DNA of 64,000 bases from Hydractinia symbiolongicarpus (lineage: Eukaryota > Cnidaria > Hydrozoa > Anthoathecata > Hydractiniidae), in the NCBI RefSeq assembly GCF_029227915.1, contig NC_079878.1:28175501-28239500 (forward strand), in the 5' to 3' direction. The notes under the pieces are model-generated. The model ran no database searches. It was not told where the DNA came from and saw nothing but the letters and a program-made list of their open reading frames with translations. Shown piece after piece: positions 9,872 to 20,620 of the stretch (position 1 is the stretch's first letter; the number at the start of each line of letters is the position of its first letter). Both the position numbers and the translations under genes were made by a program.

Positions 9872-11290
9872 ATGGAGTTTGAAAATATTGTTTTAAATTC
9901 TGTTAAAGAAATACATAGAAGGAAAAAGAAAGCTGACTATGACAGCATAGTAACTAACAAAAAAGACTTGCTTCCTGAAATTATTGAGCAAACGCTAAAA
10001 GATTTATGTCAACAGAATATATTAAACAAAACGGAGAGAAATGGTACAGAAAGTTATTTATTTGTGAAACAAGTAGAAGAGGAGAAAGAAAATAGCACAG
10101 ACGAATCTTTTTCAGAGGAAAAGAAAGATGTTGTTGACGATTTAATCGAAGATAAAAGTGGATATCTGTACGAGGAAGAAGTTAAAAATTTTGGCCAGTT
10201 TATTAAATTTAAAAGTTTGACAACACAGGTTTGCGATTTAAAAGAATTTATTTCGTATAAACTGAGCAAGATCGGGGACAACTCGTCAAATATATTAATT
10301 AAACAACTGAGGAGTGAAATAGATTTCCTTAAAGAAGAAATAAAGGATTACAAAAAATTGGTTAGCGAAATTTTAAACAGTAATCAACGTGATCATTCAG
10401 TTGAAACGATTAAACAGCATAATCAATGGAACAACGTAATCAAAGGTCCCTCAAGGTTTTCTACAAATATAGTTAATAGAAATGAAGAATTACATCATAA
10501 CAGATTTAACGACCTAACAGTTGAAGTTAATGACGATTCTAATCAACAAAGTTGGGGTGATCAAGATTGTAATTTTACGAAGGAGAGTCAAAATACGCAC
10601 CACGTAGATGTTAACAACCATATTCGTTCGTCAAATATCTTTAAAAATAATGTAACACACAGACGAAGACCCAACCCTGTTATCAATCCGTTTCCCGAAA
10701 GAGATCAATTAGCTACGAATCTTGAGCATCAAAATGTACACCATTCTAATAAGATACGGATAATGACCGATAGTGTACCAAAAGGTATTCGAGTGAAAGA
10801 ATTTAATGAGCAAATAAAAAATGGAAATGTGAGATTTAAGATATTCCCAGGAGCAAGTGTCGAAAACTTAAATTATTACGTACAACCAACACTGGAACAA
10901 GAAAAACCTGATATTGTCGTTATCCATGTAGGAATCAACAATCTTTTATCAAGTCATCTAAATGCAGCGTCAGATAACAAAATTGCCGAACAGATCCTGG
11001 ACATCGGAAAAAAATGTGTGTGTAGCGGAGTAGAAAAAGTTTTTATCTCTGCCTTGGTTACGAGCAGACGTGTCGACTCTGATAGAATAAACAGTATTAA
11101 CAAACTATTAAGAGAAGGATCCGATCTACACGGTTATGGCTACATCAGACACAACAATATCAGAGAAGAACACTTATGGAAAGATGGCATACATTTACGA
11201 GAGAATGGTAAGATAATGTTAGCACGAAATTTTATAGCTTTTATAAATAATTTTTTTGATCAGCAGGGGTATTCAATAGGCTTGGACTAG
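9872..11290 (+). CDS. Retrotransposon ORF1 protein with SGNH-esterase-like domain (copy A)
   Basis: 472 codons. ORF1 proteins of non-LTR elements bind element RNA and assist retrotransposition. What is seen: a basic, helix-rich N-terminus (1-67), an acidic stretch (about 69-105), a probable coiled coil (about 140-168, heptad-like 'LRSEIDFLKEEIKDYKKLV'), a polar His/Asn-rich linker (about 170-290), and a C-terminal domain (about 293-460) with SGNH-hydrolase-like blocks: TDS with Ser301, PGAS with Gly327, HVGINN with Asn356, and KDGIH with Asp438 and His441. Block I reads TDS rather than the usual GDS, and block III GINN rather than GxND, so catalysis is uncertain. The chosen ATG is the first in frame, about 90 bp inside the element. 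Relative to copy B the original TAG has become CAG, adding nine residues up to the next TAG. No frameshift or internal stop. Confidence 0.88.
   Translation: MEFENIVLNSVKEIHRRKKKADYDSIVTNKKDLLPEIIEQTLKDLCQQNILNKTERNGTESYLFVKQVEEEKENSTDESFSEEKKDVVDDLIEDKSGYLYEEEVKNFGQFIKFKSLTTQVCDLKEFISYKLSKIGDNSSNILIKQLRSEIDFLKEEIKDYKKLVSEILNSNQRDHSVETIKQHNQWNNVIKGPSRFSTNIVNRNEELHHNRFNDLTVEVNDDSNQQSWGDQDCNFTKESQNTHHVDVNNHIRSSNIFKNNVTHRRRPNPVINPFPERDQLATNLEHQNVHHSNKIRIMTDSVPKGIRVKEFNEQIKNGNVRFKIFPGASVENLNYYVQPTLEQEKPDIVVIHVGINNLLSSHLNAASDNKIAEQILDIGKKCVCSGVEKVFISALVTSRRVDSDRINSINKLLREGSDLHGYGYIRHNNIREEHLWKDGIHLRENGKIMLARNFIAFINNFFDQQGYSIGLD
11251..11257 (+). other. Mutated slippery heptamer at ORF1/ORF2 junction (copy A)
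   Basis: In the ORF1 frame the text reads AAT TTT TTT GAT CAG. T TTT TTT could slip, but a -1 shift meets TGA at 11257-11259 at once. Copy B has T TTT TTA followed by an open -1 frame. Copy A therefore carries two substitutions that both extend ORF1 and close the -1 route into ORF2. Confidence 0.55.
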
Positions 11291-14200
11291 TTTGCGATGA
11301 TAATAAATCTGATATTCCTGATGAATGTGTTGGGAGTCAATATAGAAATGATCAAAATCCGACACATAATTCTCACCAAAGTTCTTTAGATGAAATACAT
11401 AAATTACGAATTAAGTACCCTTCCAATCCTCTTTTAGGCTATTTAAACATTAATAGTCTCAGAAACAAAATTATTGATGCAAGAGAAATTCTGACAAAAT
11501 TTTCACCTGATTATTTTGTATTTGCTGAAACCAAACTAGATGAGAGTTTTCCAAACGAACAATTCTATATTGATAACTATGAAATTAGAACTAGAAAAGA
11601 TAGGAACAAAAATGGAGGAGGGTTAATTGAATATGTTAAGAAAGGAATAGCCTGTAGACAAGTTAATGATTTGGGTATAACAAATAATGAAATCATTTGC
11701 TCAGAATTAACGATAAGAAATAAAAAATGGACAGTTATCAGTATTTATAGACCACCTCATTATTCAAACTTAAACAACTTTTTTGAGGAATTAGAGATAG
11801 CTTTAAATAAAGCTCTATCTAAAGTCGAAAACATAATAATTATGGGTGATATAAATATCGATTGCCATAACTCGAACGATTCTGGTTTCAAAACCTTAAA
11901 TAATTTCTGTGATATTTTTAGTCTTGAAAATCTTGTCAAAAACAAAACCTGTTTTGCTAGTCCTAACGGAACAGCTATAGATGTCATTCTTACAAATAGA
12001 CCCAGATGTTTTCATCACACACTAACATGTGAAACAGGATTAAGTGATCATCATCAAATGGTAACAACATTTTTAAAATCTCATTTAGCACGCTTAGCAT
12101 CCAAGAAAATTATTTACAGAAGTTACAAAAAATTTAATGAAGCCAACTTTTTACGTGATGTTGAGAACGCAAATTTTATTTGTAATAGTAAAGATCCTGA
12201 ACTGAATTATGAAAACCTCATCAATGTTTTCACATCTATCATAGAAAAGCATGCCCCACAGAAGCAAAAAACTCTGCGTGGAAACGAGGCACCATTTATG
12301 ACAAAAGAGTTAAAAAAGGCAATATATACAAGGTCTAGGTTCAAAAATAAATATAATAAAAATCCTACTTCTGAAAACAAAATCACGTACAAGAAACAGA
12401 GAAACAAGTGTGTAAATTTACGCAAAAAGGCTATCAAAAACCATTTCAAAAGGGTAACAGAATCAGGTTTTATTTCCAAAAAAAAGTTTTGGGAAACTGT
12501 TAAACCCTTGATATCAAATAAAAGTGGAATAAGCAAAGGAGATATAGCGATCGTTCAAAATGAAAGTTTAGTTACTGATAAAAAACAGCTAACCAAACTT
12601 TTCAACGAATACTACATCAATATTTTAGAAAATTCTTGTGGCATGAAACCAAATCCTATAAAATATAAGAATGTAAATGATAAGTCAAAAATGATTGAAA
12701 AAATTGTTGATAGTTTCGAAAATCATCCAAATATCATTAAAATAAAGGAAATCAATGATTCTAACAACAATGAGAACTTCACATTCCAAGAAGTTGATGA
12801 AAATACAATTTCTAAACTGTTTAATGATTTAAACACCAAAGTATCAACAGGTGAATATACAATACCATCAAAGCTGACAAAATTAGGAAAAAGGCACCTA
12901 GTAACGCCACTAACAGATGCTATAAATAGTAGCATAGTTTCAAACAAATTTCCAAGCAAAGCTAAGCGAGCTGCTGTAACGCCATTGGATAAGGGAGGAA
13001 AAGATAAAACTAAAATATCAAACTACAGGCCTGTCAGTGTTTTAAATGTTTTTCTAAATTTTACGAAAGGGTTATGAAAGAACAAATAACCGCTTATATG
13101 GAATCAAAATTGTCGACCTTTCTCTCCGCCTATAGGAAATGCTATAGTACACAACAAGTACTAATTCGCTTAATAGAGGAATGGAAGAGTAAACTTGATA
13201 AGAATTATGTGGTGGGTGCGATCTTGATGGATCTTTCAAAAGCTTTTGACTGTGTACCACATGACTTACTAATTGCGAAATTAGCTGCTTATGGATTTGA
13301 CAATAAGTCTTTTCAATTTATTCTATCTTATCTTACTGATAGAGAGCAAGCCACTCGAATAAATGGGATCTATAGTCTATTTCAAAATATCTTATCTGGT
13401 GTACCACAAGGTTCTATTTTGGGACCTATCATATTCAATATATTTATAAATGATTTGTTTCTTTTTATAGACAAATATAAGCTACATAATTACGCTGATG
13501 ATAACACAATATCCAACTTCTCAAATTCTATTCCTAATTTGATATATACTTTAGAAAACGAAGCTAAAACTGCCCTCTCCTGGTGAAAAGAGAATAAAAT
13601 GATTGCAAACCCTGAAAAGTTTTACTCGATAATTCTGACAAAGAATAAGGCAGATAATTTAGGTCTAAAATTTAATATAGGAAATAAAACTATTGAAAGT
13701 GAAAATAACGTGAAATTACTAGGTGTGACTATAGACAATAAATTAAACTTTGACAGACACGTTAGTGATTTGTGTCGCAAAGCATCAGCCCAACTAAATG
13801 CCTTATTTCGATTTAGAAGTTTCTTATCCTTTCAAGCAAAATATATTTTAGTTCAAAGTTTTATCTACGCAAATTTCAATAATTGTTCCCTTATATGGCA
13901 TTTTTCTTCTTCTAAATCTTTATCTAAAGTCGAAATGATACAAAAACGAGCATTAAGATTTCTGTATAATGATACGGTAAGTACATACGAAAATTTACTT
14001 AAAAATTCCAGCAAGAGTCACATGAATGTAAATCGCTTACGGTCATTGTGTATAGAAATCTCTAAAACTATAAATAACAGCAGCCCTCTTTTTATGAAAG
14101 ATATATTTTGTTTAAATGATAACGGTAGGACAGTCAGAGAACAAAATACAAATAATTTGGTAGTCACAAGGAAAAGGACCGCGACTTTTGGAACTAATAG

Positions 14201-14342
14201 CTTATCAGCCCTGGGACCAAAGATTTGGAATAACCTACCATCACATTTGAAACGATGTCACAACCTTAAAGTTTTTAAAAGCATGATTAAAATGTGGGAC
14301 GGATCTAAATGTAACTGTGATGAATGTAATGTCCCTTTATAG
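11260..14342 (+). pseudogene. Retrotransposon ORF2: endonuclease and reverse transcriptase, disrupted (copy A)
   Basis: ORF2 of a non-LTR element nicks target DNA and reverse-transcribes the element RNA at the nick. It is open from 11260 in the frame -1 to ORF1. Endonuclease landmarks: LNINSLRNK (11443-11469), ETKLDE (from 11527), YRPP (near 11746), MGDIN (from 11842) and SDHH (12043-12054). Reverse transcriptase landmarks: SNYRPVSVLN (near 13018-13047), LMDLSKAFD (near 13224-13250), SGVPQGSILGP (13395-13427) and YADD (13491-13502). The C-terminus has a CxCxxxC-type cluster (CNCDEC, 14310-14327). Two lesions break it: loss of one base in the T run at about 13051-13053, which leads to TGA at 13075-13077, and an in-frame TGA at 13584-13586. 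Catalytic motifs on either side are intact. No in-frame Met precedes the endonuclease core. Both lesions are shared with copy B, so the element was dead before duplication. Confidence 0.9.
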
Positions 14343-14520
14343 AACTTTGTTGTTATTATTGTTTATATATATATAAAAAAAATGATTTTATTTAATTGTA
14401 AACATAAAAAAAATTTAGTCGATTTAGATTAGTTTTCTTAATTACTTTTTTTTTGGAAACTATTGTAAATATGTGAATAATCGACTTTAAATAAATTGAA
14501 AAGGAAAAAAAAAAAGGAAA
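14343..14520 (+). other. Retrotransposon 3' UTR with stem, AATAAA and A-rich tail (copy A)
   Basis: 178 bp of AT-rich non-coding DNA after the ORF2 stop. It holds a TA run near 14365, an 8-bp inverted repeat AGTCGATT (14417-14424) / AATCGACT (14479-14486), AATAAA at 14490-14495, and an A-rich tail to 14520. In CR1/L2-like elements the 3' end is recognised by the reverse transcriptase; the inverted repeat is a candidate for such a structure, by inference. Confidence 0.7.
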
Positions 14521-17500
14521 GCAATATTTTTCTGACTTTACTAGGTTGCATCGTTTTTAACAGTGAAACGATTGACTGTGGGTTTTAATTGAACCAACTT
14601 TGGACTGTGACCTGATAAATGTGATAAATGAGCCAATTGGACTCCAAGGTATAACATTCTTCTTAATTTGACATGATTGCCGGATCTCAGCGATTACACT
14701 TGACGTTGTGGTAACGCTTCACTTAAAAATTTAGCTAAATAAGTCAATTTTTACTGTGGAACCAATCGTAGCCGTTAGAACGCGCTGTAGAAATAGAGAC
14801 AGTTTCATAAACTACATATCAATGACTTTCTAACAGTATCAGTCTGTTTGAGTGACAACGGTTGCGTCACATATTCGTACCAACATGTATTTATTCATTT
14901 TTTTCCGATATTACTAAGTTGTATCGCTTTTAACAGTAAAACGATTGACTGTGTGACTTATTTGAACTGATTCTTGACTGTGACCTGATAAATGTGATAA
15001 ATGAGCCAATTGGACTCCAAGGTATAACATTCTTCCTAATTTGACATGATTGCCGGAACTCAGCGATTACACTGGACGTTGTGGGAACGCTTGATTTAAA
15101 AACTTAGCTAAATAAGTCAATTTGTTCTGTGGGACCAATCGTAGCCGTTAGAACGCGCTGTAGAAATAGAGATAGTTTCAAAAACTACATATCAATGACT
15201 TTCTAAGAGTATCAGTCTGTTTGAGTGACAACGGTTCCGTCACATACTCGTACCAACATTTATTTAGCGATATTTTTCTGATATTACTAAGTTGCATCGC
15301 TTTTAACAGTAAAACGATTGACTGTGTGACTTATTTGAATTGATTCTGGACTGTGACCTTATAAATGTGATAATTGAGCAAATTGGACTCCAAGGAAAAA
15401 CATTCTTCTTAATTTGACATGACTGCTGGAATTCAGCGATTACACTGAGCGCTGTGGTAGCGCCTTATTTAAATATTTGGATAAATATATTATTTTTTAA
15501 TGTGGGACCAATCCTGGGCGTTAGCACGCGCTGAATATATAGGAACAGTTTCAAAAACTACATTGCATTGATTTTGTAGCGGTATCAATCCGTTTGAGTT
15601 ACAACGGATGCGTCACATATTCGTACCAACATGTATTTAGCGATATTTTTCCGCTATTACTAGGTTGCATCGCTTTTAACAGTGAAACGATTGACTGTGG
15701 GACTTATTTGAACTGATTTTAGACTGTGACCTTATTAATGTGATATGTGAGGAACTTGGACTCCAAGAAATAACAATCTTCTTAGACAGTTTCAAGAATA
15801 CATTTCATTGACTTTCTAACGGTATCAGTCCGTTTCAATTACAACGGTTCCGTCACATACTCGTACCAACATTTATTTAGCGATATTTTTCTGACATTAC
15901 TAGGTTGCATTGCTTTTAACAGTGAAACGATTGATTGTGGGACTTAATATAACTGATTTTGGACTTTGACTTTATGAATGTGATAAATGAGACAATTGAA
16001 CTCCAAGAAATAACAATCTTCTTAATTTGACATGATTGCTTGAACTCAGCATTTACACTGGGCGCTGTGGCAGCGCTTTATTTAAACATTTAGATAAAAA
16101 ACCCATTTTTGTACTGTGGGACCAATCCTAGCCCTTATCGCGCGCTTAAGAAATAGAGACGGTTTCAAAAACTTCATTTAATTTATTTTCTAACGGTATC
16201 AGTCCATTTCAATAAAAGCGGTTCCGTCACATTTTTGTACCAACATGTACTTAACGATATCTTTCCGATATTAGCACTTTGCATCGCCTTTAGCAGTAAA
16301 ACGATTTACTGTGGGACTTAATTGAACTGATTTTTGTCTTTCATCTGATCAATGTGATAAATGAGACAATTGGACTCCAAGAAATAACATTCTTCTTAAC
16401 TCGACATGATTGCCGGAAATCAGCGATTTCACTGGGCCCTGTGGTAGCGCTTCATTCGAAAATTTAGATAAATAAGTCATTTTTTACTGTGGGACCAATC
16501 ATAGCCGTTTGCGCGCGCTAAAGAAAGAGAGACAGTTTCAAGAATACATTTCATTGACTTTCTAACGGTATCAGTCCGTTTCAATTACAACGGTTGAGTC
16601 ACATCTTCGCGCCAACATGTATTTAACGGTATTTTTCTGATATTACTAGGTTGCATCGCTTTTAACAGTGAAAGGATTGAGTGTGGGACTTAATTGAACT
16701 AACTCTTGACTGTGACCTTATAAATGTGATTAATGAGCCAATTGGACTCCAAGGTATAACATTCTTCTTAATTGAACATGATTGCTGGAATTCAGCGATT
16801 ACCCTAGGCTCTGTGGTAGCGCTTTATATAAAAATTTAGATAAGTAAGTCTTTTTTTACTGTGGGACCAATCCTGGGCGTTAGCACGCGCTAAAGAAATA
16901 GAGACATTCTTAAAAACTACATTTCATTGACTTCTTCGCGGTATCATCCGTCGGAGTTACAATAGTTGCGTCACATATTCGTACCAACATGTACTTAGTG
17001 ATATTGTTCCGATGTTACTAAGTTATATCGCTTCTAACAGTGAAACGAGTGACTCTGGGACTTAATTGAAGTAACTTTGCACTGTGACCTGATAAATGTG
17101 ATAAATGAGCCAATTGGACTCCAAGGTATAACATTCTTCTTAACTTGATATGATTGCCGGAACTCAGCGATTACACTGGGCCCTGTGGTAGCGCTTAATT
17201 TAAAAATTTGGATAAATAAGTTATTTTTTACTGTGAACCAATCCTGGGCGTAAGCACGCGCTGAATATTAAGGGACGGTTTTAAAAAGTACATTTCATTG
17301 ACCTTCTAGCGGTATCAATCCGTTTGAGTTACAACGGTTGCGTCACATATTCGTACCAACATGTATTTAGCGGTATTTTTCCGCTATTATTAGGTTGCAT
17401 CGCTTTTAACAATGAAACGATTGACTGTGGGACTTAATTGAACTGATTTTGGACTGTGACCTTATAAATGTGAAATGTGAGACAATTGGACTCCAAGAAA

Positions 17501-18074
17501 TAACATTTTTCTTAACTTGAAATGATTGCCGGAACTCAGCGATTACACTGGTAGCGCTTCATTTAAACGTTTAGATAAATTAGTCATTTTTTACTGTGGG
17601 ACCAATCCTTGCCGTTAGCGCACGCTGAAGAAAGAGAGACAGTTTCAAAAACTACATTTCATTGACTTTCTAACAGTATCAGTCCGTTTCAATTAAAACG
17701 GTTGCGTCACATCTTCGTACCAACATGTATTTAGCGATATTTTTCTGATATTACTATGTTATATCGCTTTTAACAGGGAAACGAGTGACTCTGGGATTTA
17801 ATTGAAGTAAATTTGGACTGTGACCTATATATGTGATAAATGAGCCAACTGGACCCCAAGAAATAACATTCTTCCTAATTTGACATAATTGCCGTAACTC
17901 AGCCTTACACTGGGCGCTGTGGTAGTGCTTCATTAAAAAATTTAGATAAATAAGTCATTTTTACTGTGTGATAAATCCTAGCTCTTAGCGCGTTGAATAA
18001 ATAGAGACAGTTTGAAAAACTCCATTTCATTGACTTTCTAAAAGTATCAATCCGTTTCAATTAAAACGGTTGCG

Positions 18075-18230
18075 TCACATCTTCGCGCCAACATGTATTT
18101 AACGGTATTTTTCTGATATTACTAGGTTGCATCGCTTTTAACAGTGAAAGGATTGAGTGTGGGACTTAATTGAACTAACTCTTGACTGTGACCTTATAAA
18201 TGTGATTAATGAGCCAATTGGACTCTAAGG
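18075..18230 (+). repeat. Conversion-like patch in copy B, first
   Basis: At the position matching about 7330-7490 of copy A, copy B instead carries 'cacatcttcgcgccaacatg', 'aaaggattgagtgtggg' and 'gtgattaatgagccaattgg'. These variants are those of the monomer near 16590-16745 (and 27465-27610). Flanking text on both sides matches copy A again, so a short tract was replaced. Confidence 0.7.
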
Positions 18231-18534
18231 AAAAACATTCTGCTTAATTTGACATGACTGCTAGAATTCAGCGATTACACTGGGCGCTGTGGTAGCGCTT
18301 TATTTAAAAATTAGGATAAATAAGTTATTTTTTACTGTGGGACCAATCTTGGGCGTTAGCACGCGCTGAATATATAGGAACAGTTTCAAAACTACATTTC
18401 ATTGAATTTCTAACGGTGTCAATCTGTTTGAGTGACAACGGTTCCGTCACATACTCATACCAACATTTATTTATCGATATTTTTCTGACATTACTTGGTT
18501 GCATTGCTTTTAACAGTGAAACGATTGACTGTGG

Positions 18535-18720
18535 GACTTAATTGAACTAACTCTTGACTGTGACCTTATAAATGTGATTAATGAGCCAATTGGACTCTAA
18601 GGAAAAACATTCTGCTTAATTTGACATGACTGCTAGAATTCAGCGATTACACTGGGCGCTGTGGCAGCGCTTTATTTAAACATTTAGATAAATAAGTCTT
18701 TTTTGTACTGTGGGACCAAT
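18535..18720 (+). repeat. Conversion-like patch in copy B, second
   Basis: Copy A at about 7790-7960 reads 'ttgaagtaactttcgactg' and 'ccaactggacccaag', whereas copy B reads 'aactaactcttgactgtgac', 'attaatgagccaattggact' and 'aaacattctgcttaatttga', identical to the preceding monomer about 370 bp upstream. From about 18720 B matches A again ('atcgtagcctttagaacgcg'). Confidence 0.7.
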
Positions 18721-19753
18721 CGTAGCCTTTAGAACGCGCTGTAGAAATAGAGATATTTTCAAAAACTACATATCAATGACTTTCTAACAGTATCAGTCTG
18801 TTTGAGTGACAACGGTTCCGTCACATACTCGTACCAACATTTATTTAGCGATATTTTTCTGACAACACTAGGTTGCATTGCTTTTAACAGCAAAGTGATT
18901 GACTGTGGGACTAAATTCAACTGGTTCTTGTCTTTGATCTTAGCAATGTGATAATTGAGCGAATTTGACACCAAGGAAAAACATTCTTCCTAATTTGACA
19001 TGATTGCTGAAATTCAGCGATTACACTTGGCCCTGTGGTAGCGCTTCATTTAAAAATTTAGATAAATAAGTCATTTTTTACTGTGAGACCAATCCTAGCC
19101 GTTAGCGCGCTGAAGAAATAGAGACAGTTTCAAAAACTCCATTTCATTGACTTTCTAACGGTATCAATCCGTTTCAATTACAAAGGTTGCGTTACATATT
19201 CGTACCAACATGTATTTAGGGATTTTTTCCGATATTACTAAGTTGTATCGCTTTTAACAGTAAAACGATTGACTGTGTGACTTATTTGAACTGATTCTGG
19301 ACTGTGACCTCATAAATGTGATAATTGAGCAAATTGGATTCCAAGGAAAAACAATTTTCTTAATTTGACATGACTGCTGGAATTCAGCGATTACACTGGG
19401 CGCTGTGGTAGCGCTTTATTTAAAAATTTGGATAAATAAGTTATTTTTTACTGTGGGACCAATCCTAGGCGTTAGCACGCGCAGAATATTAAGGGACAGT
19501 TTCAAAAACTACATTTCATTGACTTTCTAACGGTATCAATCCGTTTTAGTTACAACGGTTGCGTCACATATTCGTACCAACATGTATTTAACGGTATTTT
19601 TCCGCTATTATTAGGTTGCATCGCTTTTAACAGTAAAACGATTGACTGTGTGACTTATTTGAACTGATTCTGGACTGTGACCTCATAAATGTGATAATTG
19701 AGCAAATTGGACTCCAAGGAAAAACAATTTTCTTAATTTGACATGACTGCTGG

Positions 19754-19945
19754 AATTCAGCGATTACACTGGGCGCTGTGGTAGCGCTTTATTTAAAAAT
19801 TTGGATAAATAAGTTATTTTTTACTGTGGGACCAATCCTAGGCGTTAGCACGCGCTGAATATTAAGGGACAGTTTCAAAAACTACATTTCATTGACTTTC
19901 TAACGGTATCAATCCGTTTGAGTTACAACGGTTCATGATTGCTTG
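19754..19945 (+). repeat. Half-length satellite monomer (copy B)
   Basis: Counterpart of 9005-9196 with the same deletion junction 'acaacggttcatgattgc'. Its presence in both copies shows that the deletion is older than the 10.8-kb duplication. Confidence 0.85.
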
Positions 19946-20530
19946 AACTCAGCATTTACACTGGGCGCTGTGGCAGCGCTTTATTTAAACATTTAGATAA
20001 AAAAGCCATTTTTGTACTGTGGGACCAATCCTAGCCGTTATCGCGCGCTTAAGAAATAGAGACAGTTTCAAAAACTTCAATTAATTGACTTTCTAACGGT
20101 ATCAGTCCGTTTCATTAAAAGCGGTTCCGTCACATTTTTGTGCCATCATGTACTTAACGATATCTTTCCGATATTAGCAGGTTGCATCGCCTTTAACAAT
20201 AAAACGATTTACTGTGGGACTTAATGGAACTGATTTTTGTCTTTCATCTTATCAATATGATAAATGAGACAATTGGACTCCAAGAAATAACATTCTTCTT
20301 AATTTGCCATGATTGCTGGAACTCAACAATTACACAGAGTGCTGTGGTAGCACTTCATTTAAAAATTTAGATAAATAAGTCAATTTTTCTGTTCGACCAA
20401 TCCTGGCAGTTAGCGCGCGCTGAAGAAATAGAGACAGTTTCAAGTACTACATTTCACTGAGTTTCTAACGGTGTCAATTCGTTTGAGTTACGGTTGGCTG
20501 ACATATTCGTACCAACAAGTACTTAGCGAT

Positions 20531-20577
20531 TTTCTTAGCAAGCGGACGGATTTCTTAGCAAGCGGACGGAGCGGACG
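20531..20577 (+). repeat. Tandem 20-mer at the 5' end of retrotransposon B
   Basis: Same two full 20-bp units and partial third unit as at 9782-9828. The two units within each copy are identical to each other. Confidence 0.8.
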
Positions 20578-20620
20578 TGTTTTTAAAACTTAGTAAAACT
20601 TGTTGTTTAACTGTTGACAA

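Larger units (their letters stand above)
9780..14520 (+). mobile_element. Non-LTR retrotransposon, CR1/L2-like, copy A
   Basis: About 4.74 kb inserted into one satellite monomer. Order: 5' leader with tandem 20-mers, ORF1 (9872-11290), ORF2 (about 11260-14342, disrupted), AT-rich 3' UTR and an A-rich tail ('aaaaggaaaaaaaaaaagg'). No LTRs. An apurinic-type endonuclease followed by a reverse transcriptase with SGVPQGSILGP and YADD motifs is diagnostic of non-LTR elements; an ORF1 with an SGNH-esterase-like domain occurs in CR1/L2-type elements. The left flank reads 'acttagcgatttt' and the right 'agcaatattttt', so a short imperfect target duplication is possible but the exact ends are uncertain by about 10 bp. 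The element looks near full length but is inactive. Confidence 0.93.
6325..17078 (+). repeat. Tandem segmental duplication, copy A (~10.75 kb)
   Basis: This segment (satellite, then retrotransposon A, then satellite) is repeated directly after itself at about 17079-27941. Over the element and its near flanks the offset is constant at 10749 bp. Copy A ends around 17078, where text of the type '...gaagtaactttg' passes directly into '.actgtgacctgataaatg', the text that follows 'cctactttgg' at 6325. Both sides of this junction share the satellite motif 'actttgNactNtgac', consistent with unequal crossing-over in monomer register. Copy A has lost about 150 bp at about 15786 relative to B. Confidence 0.92.
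14521..20528 (+). repeat. Satellite array, segment 3
   Basis: Satellite resumes at 'gcaatatttttctgacttta', the interior of the monomer broken by retrotransposon A, and continues in the same orientation to retrotransposon B. It spans the junction of the two segmental copies (about 17078). Around 15786 'aacaatcttcttag' joins directly to 'acagtttcaagaat', a loss of about 150 bp relative to copy B. No genes or RNA genes are seen. Confidence 0.95.

Noticed and set aside
11671-11673. ORF2 starting at TTG 11671
   Set aside because: The frame is open far upstream (from 11260) and encodes the N-terminal half of the endonuclease (LNINSLRNK, ETKLDE). The TTG is only a Leu codon.
9780-14520. LTR retrotransposon or endogenous retrovirus
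   Set aside because: No long terminal repeats, no protease, RNase H-integrase or envelope. The endonuclease plus reverse transcriptase order and the A-rich tail fit a non-LTR element.
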